64,000 bases of DNA from an uncultured Oscillospiraceae bacterium (GTDB taxonomy: Bacteria; Bacillota; Clostridia; Oscillospirales; Acutalibacteraceae): contig CAUDCW010000012.1 of NCBI GenBank assembly GCA_958448165.1, positions 13,862-77,861 of the forward strand, given 5' to 3'. The notes beneath the pieces were generated by a model. It saw only the letters and a program-made list of their open reading frames with translations. It had not been told where the DNA came from and ran no database searches. Below, in pieces: positions 7,266 to 15,684 of the stretch. How positions within the stretch are numbered: position 1 is the stretch's first letter; every line of letters begins with the position of its first letter. The position numbers and the translations under genes were made by a program.

Positions 7266-10200
7266 ATGGCGTTTGTTCATCTGCATAACCACAGCGAATA
7301 CAGCCTGCTTGACGGTGCGTGCCGACTTGAGGCACTTGTAAAAGCGACAAAAGAAATGGGTATGGACGCAGTAGCCGTTACCGACCACGGCTGTATGTAT
7401 AGCGCCGTTGATTTTTATAAGCTTGCAAAGAAAAACGGCATAAAGCCCATTATCGGCTGTGAGGTCTATGTTGCGCCGAACAGCCGCTTTGACAAAAACG
7501 GCGAGCTTGACCGAGCGAACTATCATATGGTACTGCTGTGCGAGAACAATCAGGGCTACAAAAATTTAGCGCAGATTCTGTCGCAGGCGTGGACCGAGGG
7601 CTTTTATAATAAGCCGAGAATTGACGACAGCCTGCTTGAAAAGCACCACGAGGGTTTAATCTGCCTTTCAGCCTGCTTAGCCGGCGAAATTCCGCGTCTT
7701 ATCAGCCGTGGAGATATTAATGCCGCAAAGAAAAAGGCGATTTACTACAACAACCTTTTCGGTCAGGGCAATTTCTATCTTGAAATGCAGAACCACGGCA
7801 TTGACGAAGAACGCCACGTTGCAATAAAGATACAAAAAATATCAGCAGAAACGGGAATACCGCTTGTCGTTACAAACGACTGCCACTATATAAAAAAAGA
7901 CGACAGCTATCTGCACCAGATACTTTTGTGCATACAGACAAACCACACGATAAATGACCCCGATAAAATGGAATTTACAACAGATGAATTCTATTTTAAA
8001 TCCGAGGAGGAAATGCGCTCACTTTTCAAGGCGTACCCCGAGGCTTACGACAACACGGTTGAGATTGCAAAGCGGTGCAATGTTGAATTTGAATTCGGCA
8101 AGACGAAGCTGCCGCATTTTGAGGTGCCTGACAATCAGGATCACTTTGAATATTTCAAAAATAAATGCATTGAGGGACTTCACCGCAACTACGGCGGCAA
8201 TCCCTCACAGGAGCTGAAAAACAGGCTTGACTACGAGCTTTCAATAATAAAAGAGATGGGCTACACCGACTACTTCCTGATAGTAGCCGACTTTATCAAC
8301 TATGCAAAATCGCAGGATATCCCCGTCGGACCCGGCAGAGGCTCGGGAGCAGGAAGCCTTGCGGCTTACTGTATCGGCATAACCGGCATTGACCCGATAA
8401 AATATAACCTTATCTTTGAACGCTTCTTAAACCCCGAGCGTGTTAGTATGCCCGACTTTGATGTTGACTTCTGCAAGGACAGGCGGCAGGAGGTTATAGA
8501 CTACGTTATAAGAAAATACGGCGCTGACCACGTTGCGCAGATTATAGCCTTCGGCACAATGGCGGCAAGAGGCGCTATCCGTGATGTCGGGCGTGCGCTT
8601 GCAATGCCCTACGGCGCTGTTGACGCCGTCGCAAAGCTTGTGCCGAATGAGCTTGGAATGACGATAAAAAAGGCTCTTGAGGTTTCAAAGGAGCTTGAGG
8701 AAAGATATAAAAACGAGGAGCAGGTAAAGCGGCTTATCGACACGGCAATGGGCCTTGAGGGAATGCCGAGAAATGCTTCAACCCATGCCGCCGGCGTAGT
8801 TATCACAAGAGATCCCGTCAGCACCTATGTTCCGCTTGCAAAGAACAACGATGCGGTTGTGACCCAATATACAATGACAACCCTTGAGGAGCTGGGACTG
8901 CTCAAGATGGACTTTCTCGGACTTCGCAACCTGACGGTGCTTAAGGACGCCGAAAATATGATTCTCGCCGTCAACCCGTCCTACAGCGAAAAGGACATAA
9001 AAGATGACGACAAGGCTGTTTTTGAAATGCTCTCAAAGGGGCAGTCCGACGGAGTGTTCCAGTTTGAATCGCCCGGAATGAAAAGCGTGCTTGCACAGCT
9101 CAAGCCAAGCTCGGTCGAGGACCTTATCGCCGTTATTTCGCTCTACCGTCCCGGCCCGATGGACTCTATCCCGAGATATATCGAAAACAGGCATCACCCT
9201 GATAAAATAAAATACAAGCACCCGCTTTTAAAGAGTATTCTCGATGTTACCTACGGCTGTATTGTCTATCAGGAGCAGGTTATGCAGATATTCCGCACGC
9301 TTGCAGGCTACAGCCTTGGCAGAGCGGATATCGTTCGCCGAGCGATGTCGAAGAAGAAAAAGGACGTAATGGAGCGTGAGCAGGAAATATTCTTGAACGG
9401 TCTTGTCGGAGAAAACGGCGAGATTGAGGTTGAGGGCTGTCTGCGCCGTGGCGTTGACAGGGAAACAGCGGTTTCTATCCTCAAAGAGATGGAAAGCTTT
9501 GCGTCCTATGCGTTCAACAAATCCCATGCGGCAGCATACGCCAATGTTTCGTATAAAACGGCGTGGATGAAATGCCACTATCCAAAGGAGTATATGGCGG
9601 CTCTGCTTACAAGCGTGCTCGACAATATGAACAAGCTCGCCATCTACACCGCAGAGTGCGCAAGGCTCGGCATCAAGGTTCTGCCACCTGACGTCAACAT
9701 CAGCAACGCAGGCTTTACCGTGTCGGGCAACGATATACGCTTTGGCTTGCTTGCAATAAAAAACCTCGGCAGAAATGTTATTGACGCTATCATTAACGAG
9801 CGTGAATCAGGCGGACCGTTCACCGGTTATTACAATTTCTGCAAGAGGTTAAACGGCAGGGGACTCAACAGCCGTGCTGTTGAAAGTCTTGTCAAAAGCG
9901 GCGCTCTTGACGGTCTTGACTTAAACAGACGTGAAATGCTTGTCAACTCGTCACTGGTTATGGAAAGCCTTGACTGGGAGAGAAAGCACAACGCCGCAGG
10001 TCAGTTAAGCTTTTTTGACGATGAGGTCAGCGAGAAAAGCATAAACCTTGTTCGTGTTGACGACTTCAGCACCAACGACAAGCTTGCTATGGAAAAAGAA
10101 ACAACGGGAATGTACTTAAGCGGACATCCGCTGTCGGAATATGCCCCGTTCCTGAAGATAATGCGTGTCGATCAAATCGGCAGAATAATTGAACAGCCCG

Positions 10201-10838
10201 AGCAGGGCAGGCGTGAGTATAAGGACGGTCAGCGTGTCCGACTGATTGCAATAATAACGGCTGTCAAGATAAAATCCACAAAAAACAACGATATGATGGC
10301 ATTTGTCACGGTTGAGGATATGACAGGCTCGGTCGAGCTTATTGTGTTCCCACAGCCGATGCGAGAGGGAGGCAACGCAATTTTGGAGGGTACTATTGTT
10401 GACGTGCAGGGAACGGTGAACGTCCGTGAGGACGAAGAGCCGAAAATTCTTTGCAATGTCATCAAAATTGCACCCGATAAGGCGCATATAGAAGAAATTG
10501 CAAAGCAGAGCGCAGTGCAGAATACGCAGGCGCAGACAAGCCGTGCGTATAGCCGGAATGTTACGGCAGACAATGCCGCAAATAATAATCCCCGACAAAG
10601 CGGCGTTACCTGCCTGTGCCTGAGAGTGCCGAGCCTGCAGAGTGACGAATACAACGAGGCAAAGCTTGTAATTGACGTCTTTGACGGCAGAACACCGCTT
10701 GTTTTGTATCTGTCCGATGAGAAGCGTTATGTCAAAGCGCCGATGAATATGTGGGTTGACCTGAACCCCGTACTTGAAAGCGAGCTTAAACGCAGAATAG
10801 GCGACAAGAATGTTGTTGTCAAGAATATGAGGCTTTGA
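7266..10838 (+). CDS. dnaE: DNA polymerase III subunit alpha (DnaE)
   Basis: A 1190-residue replicative polymerase of the DnaE type. The N-terminal PHP domain keeps metal-ligand motifs (HLHNHSEYSLLDG, VTDHGCMYS). The catalytic palm has PGRGSGAGSLAAYC and the aspartate motif PDFDVDFCKDRR at about residues 395-406. Later come FNKSHAAAYA, a helix-hairpin-helix region and a C-terminal OB domain (IAIITAVKIKSTKNNDMMAF). DnaE1-type enzymes copy the chromosome; in Firmicutes with PolC, DnaE extends RNA primers on the lagging strand. This is the longer, E. coli-like length. AAGGAGG precedes the ATG. The head of the gene lies 20 bases after whiA. Confidence 0.95.
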   Translation: MAFVHLHNHSEYSLLDGACRLEALVKATKEMGMDAVAVTDHGCMYSAVDFYKLAKKNGIKPIIGCEVYVAPNSRFDKNGELDRANYHMVLLCENNQGYKNLAQILSQAWTEGFYNKPRIDDSLLEKHHEGLICLSACLAGEIPRLISRGDINAAKKKAIYYNNLFGQGNFYLEMQNHGIDEERHVAIKIQKISAETGIPLVVTNDCHYIKKDDSYLHQILLCIQTNHTINDPDKMEFTTDEFYFKSEEEMRSLFKAYPEAYDNTVEIAKRCNVEFEFGKTKLPHFEVPDNQDHFEYFKNKCIEGLHRNYGGNPSQELKNRLDYELSIIKEMGYTDYFLIVADFINYAKSQDIPVGPGRGSGAGSLAAYCIGITGIDPIKYNLIFERFLNPERVSMPDFDVDFCKDRRQEVIDYVIRKYGADHVAQIIAFGTMAARGAIRDVGRALAMPYGAVDAVAKLVPNELGMTIKKALEVSKELEERYKNEEQVKRLIDTAMGLEGMPRNASTHAAGVVITRDPVSTYVPLAKNNDAVVTQYTMTTLEELGLLKMDFLGLRNLTVLKDAENMILAVNPSYSEKDIKDDDKAVFEMLSKGQSDGVFQFESPGMKSVLAQLKPSSVEDLIAVISLYRPGPMDSIPRYIENRHHPDKIKYKHPLLKSILDVTYGCIVYQEQVMQIFRTLAGYSLGRADIVRRAMSKKKKDVMEREQEIFLNGLVGENGEIEVEGCLRRGVDRETAVSILKEMESFASYAFNKSHAAAYANVSYKTAWMKCHYPKEYMAALLTSVLDNMNKLAIYTAECARLGIKVLPPDVNISNAGFTVSGNDIRFGLLAIKNLGRNVIDAIINERESGGPFTGYYNFCKRLNGRGLNSRAVESLVKSGALDGLDLNRREMLVNSSLVMESLDWERKHNAAGQLSFFDDEVSEKSINLVRVDDFSTNDKLAMEKETTGMYLSGHPLSEYAPFLKIMRVDQIGRIIEQPEQGRREYKDGQRVRLIAIITAVKIKSTKNNDMMAFVTVEDMTGSVELIVFPQPMREGGNAILEGTIVDVQGTVNVREDEEPKILCNVIKIAPDKAHIEEIAKQSAVQNTQAQTSRAYSRNVTADNAANNNPRQSGVTCLCLRVPSLQSDEYNEAKLVIDVFDGRTPLVLYLSDEKRYVKAPMNMWVDLNPVLESELKRRIGDKNVVVKNMRL

Positions 10839-10902
10839 ATGTAAAATCTGATTAAAGCTTTGTTAAAGTTTTGTCATAATTTCAAAAAAAGGGAAAAAGG
10901 TC

Positions 10903-10932
10903 TTGATTATGCACCTGTAGGTGTACTATAAT
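10903..10932 (+). promoter_or_regulatory. Sigma-A promoter with palindromic spacer, upstream of pfkA
   Basis: TTGATT at 10903-10908, an 18-base spacer and TATAAT at 10927-10932. The spacer holds the inverted repeat CACCT-GT-AGGTG, which a repressor could occupy between the -35 and -10. The predicted transcript would have a leader of about 60 bases before the pfkA ribosome site (CGGAGG). Confidence 0.65.
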
Positions 10933-11001
10933 AGTAAGAAAGCAGGACGCTTTGAAATATACGAATAAAATAATATTTTAGATATAATCGGAGGTTAAAT
11001 T

Positions 11002-11970
11002 ATGCAACGAGATGCTATTGCTGTATTAACAAGCGGAGGCGACGCACCGGGAATGAATGCGGCTGTCAGAGCCGTAACAAGATCTGCTATCCAGAAGGGT
11101 ATCAGGGTTATCGGTGTTCACCGCGGTTATAACGGTCTTTTAAACGGCGACGTTTTTGAGATGAATCTGCGCAGCGTTTCAAATATTATCCACATCGGCG
11201 GTACAATTCTTTATACCGCAAGAAGCGAGGAGTACAACACACCCGAGGGTGTTAAAAAGGCTGCCGACACCTGCCGTGAGCTTGGCGTTAAGGGCGTTGT
11301 TGTTATCGGCGGCGACGGCTCTTTCAGAGGAGCAAGAGATCTGACGGGTCAGGGCATACCGTGTGTCGGTATCCCCGGCACAATCGACAACGACATTGCC
11401 TGCAGTGAATATACAGTCGGCTTTGACACCGCAATGAATACCGCAATGGAAATGGTTGACAAGATCCGTGACACTGCTCAGTCACACGACAGATGCAGCG
11501 TTGTTGAGGTTATGGGCAGACGCTGCGGCGATATTGCACTTCAGACAGGTATTGCAATCGGCGCAACATCAATCCTTGTTCCGGAGGTTCCGTTTGACCT
11601 TGATAAGGACGTTATCGCAAGAATGTTGAATTCACAGCGCAGCGGCAAAAAGCACTTCATCATCGTTGTAGCCGAGGGCGTCGGCGGCGTTGAGGAAATC
11701 GCAAAGGAAATTGAGGCTAAGACAGGCATCGAGTCAAGAGCAACTGTTCTCGGCCATGTTCAGCGCGGCGGTTCACCGACTCTGCGTGACAGAGTTGTTG
11801 CAAGCGCAATGGGCCACAAGGCTGTTGAGCTTCTCTCACAGGGCATCGGCAACCGTGTTGTTGCAATGACAAACGGCGTGATTGTTGATTATGATATCAC
11901 AGAAGCGCTCAATATGAAGAGAAAGTTTGACTATGACCTCTACAAGATTGCAATGGAGATTTCAATCTGA
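11002..11970 (+). CDS. pfkA: ATP-dependent 6-phosphofructokinase
   Basis: A 322-residue PfkA, the usual bacterial subunit length. It phosphorylates fructose 6-phosphate to fructose 1,6-bisphosphate, the committed step of glycolysis. Motifs: GGDAPGMNAAVR near the start, GGDGSFRGA, and the substrate loop GIPGTIDNDI. Glycine in GGDGS, not aspartate as in GGDDS, points to ATP rather than pyrophosphate as donor. EVMGRRCGDIAL and HVQRGGSPTLRDR are also present. It has its own strong promoter and a following terminator, so it is probably monocistronic although it lies behind dnaE as in many Clostridia. Confidence 0.95.
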   Translation: MQRDAIAVLTSGGDAPGMNAAVRAVTRSAIQKGIRVIGVHRGYNGLLNGDVFEMNLRSVSNIIHIGGTILYTARSEEYNTPEGVKKAADTCRELGVKGVVVIGGDGSFRGARDLTGQGIPCVGIPGTIDNDIACSEYTVGFDTAMNTAMEMVDKIRDTAQSHDRCSVVEVMGRRCGDIALQTGIAIGATSILVPEVPFDLDKDVIARMLNSQRSGKKHFIIVVAEGVGGVEEIAKEIEAKTGIESRATVLGHVQRGGSPTLRDRVVASAMGHKAVELLSQGIGNRVVAMTNGVIVDYDITEALNMKRKFDYDLYKIAMEISI

Positions 11971-11991
11971 CAACTTAAACATCATTATAAA

Positions 11992-12028
11992 AAACAACAG
12001 CCGAGCATTTGCTCGGCTGTTGTTTTTA
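11992..12028. terminator. Strong bidirectional terminator after pfkA
   Basis: AACAACAGCCGAGC pairs with GCTCGGCTGTTGTT around an ATTT loop (stem 11993-12006 and 12011-12024), with an A-run before and a T-run after. It ends pfkA and could also stop transcription arriving from tadA on the minus strand. Confidence 0.9.
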
Positions 12029-12036
12029 ATGTTCAG

Positions 12037-12180
12037 CGGCGCAGAGAAGAGAGAAAAGAGAAGAGAGAAAAGAATTGGTTGTCGCCGCAAGCGGCTCTTT
12101 GAATTAAGAAGCACTCGTAACGAGTGTTTTTATAATTCTGGGCCGCAAAGCGGCGACAACCATATCTTTACTCTCAACAC
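12037..12180. repeat. Purine-array-flanked palindromic island
   Basis: A left block of GAGA/GAAAAG repeats (12037-12072) is followed by GGTTGTCGCCGC at 12077-12088, whose exact reverse complement GCGGCGACAACC lies at 12150-12161. Inside are three short hairpins: GCCGC-AA-GCGGC, CACTCG-TAA-CGAGTG with a T-run (12112-12130), and GCCGC-AAA-GCGGC. A CTC-rich block (about 12166-12190) closes the right side in inverted orientation. No coding sequence is supported here. Local hairpins and the long outer stem are mutually exclusive folds. Confidence 0.7.
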
Positions 12181-12181
12181 T

Positions 12182-12649
12182 TCACTCTGCTCTGTTTTTT
12201 CTGCTCCGCATCTCCTTAAAAAAGCTTTTGAGTATCTGCGAGCATTCCTCTTCAAGTACTCCTGCTGTGTATGGCGGCTTGTGATTGTACGGCAAATCAA
12301 ACATTCTGACAACGCTCTCAACCGAGCCTGCCTTTTTGTCGCTTGCACCGTAAATAAGCCGTTTTATGCGTGAATTTATTATCGCTCCTGCGCACATCGG
12401 GCAAGGCTCAAGCGTTACATAAAGTTCACATTCCCACAGCCGCCAGCCGCCGAGCCTTTTGCAGGCGTCGTCTATCGCAAGCAGCTCGGCGTGAGCCACT
12501 GCGTTTTTGTCGGTTTCACGGCGGTTATAGCCCGTGCCGACTATTTCTCCGTCTTTTACAACAACAGCGCCGACAGGCACTTCGCCGATTTGATAAGCCA
12601 GCTTTGCCTGCTCAAGCGCTGCGTGCATAAATTTTTCATCGTTATTCAT
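12182..12649 (-). CDS. tadA: tRNA-specific adenosine deaminase
   Basis: A 155-residue zinc deaminase that converts the wobble adenosine of tRNA-Arg(ACG) to inosine. The catalytic zinc site is complete: AHAEL supplies His and the proton-shuttling Glu, and PCPMCAGA supplies the two Cys. The length and the RIKRLIYGASDKKAGS segment fit TadA rather than cytidine or guanine deaminases. The start MNNDEKF at 12649 is preferred over the ATG two codons earlier; the upstream protease gene ends at 12655, so the pair is almost contiguous and probably co-transcribed. Confidence 0.92.
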   Translation of the reverse strand: MNNDEKFMHAALEQAKLAYQIGEVPVGAVVVKDGEIVGTGYNRRETDKNAVAHAELLAIDDACKRLGGWRLWECELYVTLEPCPMCAGAIINSRIKRLIYGASDKKAGSVESVVRMFDLPYNHKPPYTAGVLEEECSQILKSFFKEMRSRKNRAE

Positions 12650-12654
12650 AAGCA

Positions 12655-13896
12655 TCAGAAAGAAAAATACGCAGCCACCGTTTCAAGCGTAATCAGCACT
12701 AAAAATACTATCATACCCGGGGAAGCGATAAATGCGCGCGATTTCTGCGAGTCGGTGATTTTTGATTCCGGTCTTTCAAATTGCATAATGTCTTTGTCAC
12801 GCTTTGCAAGCATTACAAAAGCAACAATAGCAACCACGCAGAAAATGGCGTAGTACGCTATAAGTATGGCGTATGTTATGCTTTCGTCATATACGCACAT
12901 CGTGATATCAAGTATAACGGACAGCAGGTTGTTCAGTCCGTGAAGAATTATCGACGGTATCAGCGAGCCTGAATAAACCGCCAGATACGCAAAGAACATA
13001 CCGCCGGCGATAGCAAACGGAATCTGCCCCAGATTGCCGTGGACAAGACCGAAAATCACCGATGACATCACAATGGCGAAGCCCTGACCGTACGGCTTCA
13101 GCGCACCCATAACCGCACCTCGGAACAAGAATTCCTCACTCACAGCCGGAACAATTGCAGTGCATAAAACTTGTATAAAAATATAAAACAGGTCTATTTC
13201 CGGCGTTGTACTGCTTTCACCGTATGATTTGTTTTCAATTCCGATAAGCGTCAGATTGTTTGCGATAAGCTGCGACAGCAGATTGCACAGCGGAATCGCA
13301 CCGAGTCCGACAAGAAAAACTGCAGCACAGCGCTTTCGACTTTTGGTGCGCTTGAATGTCACAGCGTCCGAAAGCTTTGTGTGTGTAAGAGCAAGCAGAA
13401 TAAAGCCACCGAGAAACATAGAAAGCATTGCGGCTATTGCGTTGAAAAGCGACGATAGGTTATCGGACTGCGAGCCTATTATGCCGCTGTAAAATACAGC
13501 ACATAAAGCCGTAAATATCAGTGTCATTGACACAAGCATAACGTTTACAGCCCAGCCGGTTCTGTTGCCGAGCTTTCTGACGATTTTTTTCTCGTTTTGC
13601 TTTTCCTGCATCAGAACCTGTTCGGGTGACGGTGGATAATAATATTGCGCAACAGGCGGAACTGGAGCATACATACGGGGCTCGGGCGGCATATAATAAT
13701 CCTGCGGATTCGGGTTTGCGTTATACCCTTGACCGGGCGCATATATGTTCTGATTCTGCTGGTTCTGCGTATTCTGATAATTCCACTGCGGCGGACGGCT
13801 GTAATTCTGCACAGTGCCGTTATAATATCCGCCTGATGTTTGCTCAGACGGCGAAAAGTTATTGCCGCTTGAGCCGTAATTGTTATTGTTCATCAT
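12655..13896 (-). CDS. CPBP family intramembrane metalloprotease
   Basis: A 413-residue protein. The first ~100 residues are a cytoplasmic low-complexity region rich in Asn, Tyr, Pro and Gln. About eight membrane segments follow. The Abi/CPBP (Rce1-like) motifs are complete: EEFLFRG (EExxxR), FGLVHGN (FxxxH) and HGLNN (HxxxN). Family members are thought to cleave membrane or prenylated substrates or to give peptide resistance; this one's substrate is unknown. The long N/Y/P/Q-rich leader is more than the catalytic core needs. It has a good promoter and runs into tadA. Confidence 0.85.
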   Translation of the reverse strand: MMNNNNYGSSGNNFSPSEQTSGGYYNGTVQNYSRPPQWNYQNTQNQQNQNIYAPGQGYNANPNPQDYYMPPEPRMYAPVPPVAQYYYPPSPEQVLMQEKQNEKKIVRKLGNRTGWAVNVMLVSMTLIFTALCAVFYSGIIGSQSDNLSSLFNAIAAMLSMFLGGFILLALTHTKLSDAVTFKRTKSRKRCAAVFLVGLGAIPLCNLLSQLIANNLTLIGIENKSYGESSTTPEIDLFYIFIQVLCTAIVPAVSEEFLFRGAVMGALKPYGQGFAIVMSSVIFGLVHGNLGQIPFAIAGGMFFAYLAVYSGSLIPSIILHGLNNLLSVILDITMCVYDESITYAILIAYYAIFCVVAIVAFVMLAKRDKDIMQFERPESKITDSQKSRAFIASPGMIVFLVLITLETVAAYFSF

Positions 13897-13923
13897 AAAA
13901 CCTCGATATATATTAATACGTCA

Positions 13924-13953
13924 ATTATATCATTTCGCAGCAAATAAATGCAA
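13924..13953 (-). promoter_or_regulatory. Candidate sigma-A promoter for the CPBP-tadA operon
   Basis: On the minus strand: TTGCAT (13948-13953), an 18-base spacer and TATAAT (13924-13929), 28 bases before the CPBP start codon. Confidence 0.65.
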
Positions 13954-14064
13954 TAATATAAATATAAAGTTTTAGTGAATTATGGAAAAAGCTTTTATGT
14001 CGGTTTAGGGTGACGTTTTTTGTATGGAAATAAGCGGATAATGTGTTAAAATTCGTTTGAATGA

Positions 14065-14092
14065 TTGATAAAAGCAAAATTTATGGTATAAT
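14065..14092 (+). promoter_or_regulatory. Extended -10 promoter for the nusB operon
   Basis: TTGATA at 14065-14070, a 16-base spacer and TATAAT at 14087-14092, preceded by TG (TGGTATAAT, an extended -10). Transcription would begin near 14099, so the palindromic repeat at 14112-14282 would be wholly inside the leader RNA. Confidence 0.65.
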
Positions 14093-14111
14093 TATAAGAT
14101 AAAAATACAAG

Positions 14112-14282
14112 GGAAACACTGAACAAATCACGCTGAAAGCTGTTTGCGAATCTTGCTTGCATATTTTTCGTCAGCCTGACCAAAAAATCCTCGTAATGCG
14201 ACAGTATTACAGCGGTTTGTTTGTCCAACCTGACGAAAAATCTGACGGCGCAATATGCACAAACGATTTATTCAGTGCTTCC
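14112..14282 (+). repeat. Dispersed palindromic element, copy 1 (MITE-like)
   Basis: 171 bp running from GGAAACACTGAACAAATC to GATTTATTCAGTGCTTCC, its near-exact reverse complement. The arms are imperfect inverted repeats along their whole length and meet at GTAATGC-GACA-GTATTAC. Three more copies lie at 28028-28201, 34247-34416 and (opposite orientation) 53074-53245. It carries no protein gene. An open frame running from it into nusB is a by-product of the repeat. It sits between the nusB promoter and start codon. Confidence 0.85.
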
Positions 14283-14301
14283 AAAGAGGACGGGAAAGCA
14301 G

Positions 14302-14757
14302 ATGGGTTCAGATAATAACAGAATAAAAGCCAGAGAACAGGCGTTCTGCCTTTGCTTCAGCGCAGAGCTTGCAAAAGACAATCTTGACGAGATTATTGAT
14401 TCATACTCCGAGGAGGAGCAGGTGCTTGATTTTGCGGGCGAGCTTGCAAAAGGCTGTATGAGCAATGCCGAAAAATGCGACGAGATTATCTCACGCTATC
14501 TTAAAAAATGGAAGCTGTCAAGAATTCCGAAGGTTTCAAAAACGCTTTTGCGCCTTTCGGTTTATCAGCTTGTTTTCTGCCCGGACAACACAATGGGTGA
14601 AAACCCTGTAGGCATTATAATAAATGACGCTGTCCGTCTTGCCAAAAAGTATGCAACCGACGAGGACGCCTCATTTATCAACGGCGTTCTGGGCGGTGTC
14701 GCAAAAGCGCTTGAGAGCGGCGAGCTTACAACAGAGAGTGCAAAAGCAGATGAATAA
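14302..14757 (+). CDS. nusB: Transcription antitermination factor NusB
   Basis: A 151-residue all-helical NusB. It binds boxA RNA with NusE (S10) and supports antitermination in rRNA operons. RIKAREQAFCLCF at the start and the C-terminal NEAV-like region (GIIINDAVRLAKKYA, then FINGVLGGVAK) are characteristic. The ATG at 14302 is chosen because the reading frame upstream comes from the palindromic repeat and is not conserved coding sequence. NusB heads a long operon and its stop overlaps the next gene by 8 bases. Confidence 0.9.
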   Translation: MGSDNNRIKAREQAFCLCFSAELAKDNLDEIIDSYSEEEQVLDFAGELAKGCMSNAEKCDEIISRYLKKWKLSRIPKVSKTLLRLSVYQLVFCPDNTMGENPVGIIINDAVRLAKKYATDEDASFINGVLGGVAKALESGELTTESAKADE

Positions 14758-15679
14758 GGCTTATCTTGCGTTTGACACAAGCAACTACACGACCTCTGCG
14801 GCGCTTTACCGTGACGGCGAAATCCGCCAGAGCAAAAAGCTTCTTCCCGTTAAAAAGGGTCAGGCAGGACTGCGCCAGAGCGATGCGGTTTTTCACCACA
14901 CCTCACAGCTTCACACAGTGTTTGACAGCCTTGATTTATCGGATTGTGATATACAGGCTGTCGGTGCGTCATTTACGCCGAGGAGCGAGCAAGGCTCGTA
15001 TATGCCGTGCTTTACGGTCGGCAGCTCGACGGCGCAGATTGTGTCAAAGCTTTTGGGAGTGCCGCTTTATAAATTTTCGCACCAGCAGGGACATATTGCG
15101 GCGGCGGTTTATTCAAGCGGAAAGGAAGAGCTTTTAAGCCGTGACTTCATCGCTTTTCATATATCGGGCGGCACAACCGAGGCTGTGCTGGTTACACCCG
15201 ATGACGAAAATATTATTTCGACCCGTATTATCGCACAGACGCTTGACCTGAACGCAGGACAGGCGGTGGACAGAACAGGTCTTATGCTCGGGCTTGATTT
15301 TCCGTGCGGAGCACAGCTTGAACAGCTTGCGCTGAAAAGCCAAAGAAGCTTCAGCCCTAAGCCAACGCTTAAGGGCTGTGACTGCTGTATTTCGGGTCTT
15401 GAAAACAAGTGCAGAAAAATGCTCGACGACGGCGAAAAGGGCGAGGACGTTGCACTTTTCTGTCTTAAATATATTGAACAAACCTTGCTGTCTATGAGCC
15501 GACAGCTTCTGAAAAAATACGGACAGCTGCCGATACTCTTTGCAGGGGGAGTAATGAGCAATTCGATAATAAAAGAGGGCTTGAACAGAGAGCTTGACTG
15601 CTGCTTTGCAAAGCCTGAATTTTCCTGTGACAACGCCGCAGGAGTGGCGTATCTTACATATCTTGCACATCGGAGGTGA
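14750..15679 (+). CDS. Kae1/TsaD-like domain protein (peptidase M22 family paralogue)
   Basis: A 309-residue protein of the ASKHA fold related to TsaD, which makes the t6A37 modification of tRNA. Visible: the start YLAFDTSNYTTSAALY, the HxxxH metal motif in FSHQQGHIAAAVYS, HISGGTTE and GGVMSNSIIKEGL. Clostridia carry this paralogue between nusB and xseA in addition to true TsaD encoded elsewhere, so it is probably not the main t6A enzyme; its role is unknown. The start at 14750 overlaps nusB by 8 bases. Older annotation as a sialoglycoprotein endopeptidase is not supported by anything seen here. Confidence 0.8.
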   Translation: MNKAYLAFDTSNYTTSAALYRDGEIRQSKKLLPVKKGQAGLRQSDAVFHHTSQLHTVFDSLDLSDCDIQAVGASFTPRSEQGSYMPCFTVGSSTAQIVSKLLGVPLYKFSHQQGHIAAAVYSSGKEELLSRDFIAFHISGGTTEAVLVTPDDENIISTRIIAQTLDLNAGQAVDRTGLMLGLDFPCGAQLEQLALKSQRSFSPKPTLKGCDCCISGLENKCRKMLDDGEKGEDVALFCLKYIEQTLLSMSRQLLKKYGQLPILFAGGVMSNSIIKEGLNRELDCCFAKPEFSCDNAAGVAYLTYLAHRR

Positions 15680-15684
15680 CAACC

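Noticed and set aside
12030..12180. SRP RNA near tadA
   Set aside because: tadA is often close to the SRP RNA gene in Firmicutes, but the expected GGAAGG-type apical loop and Alu motifs are missing; only repeats are present.
11927..12373. 148-codon open frame through the pfkA terminator
   Set aside because: It includes a clear terminator and repeat island and is antisense to tadA.
14112..14282. Palindromic element as CRISPR or riboswitch
   Set aside because: Copies are kilobases apart, with no spacer array, and they lie both before and after genes in both orientations, so neither idea fits.
14221..14301. 27-codon N-terminal extension of nusB
   Set aside because: It is the translation of the palindromic repeat, and the same sequence occurs in non-coding positions elsewhere.
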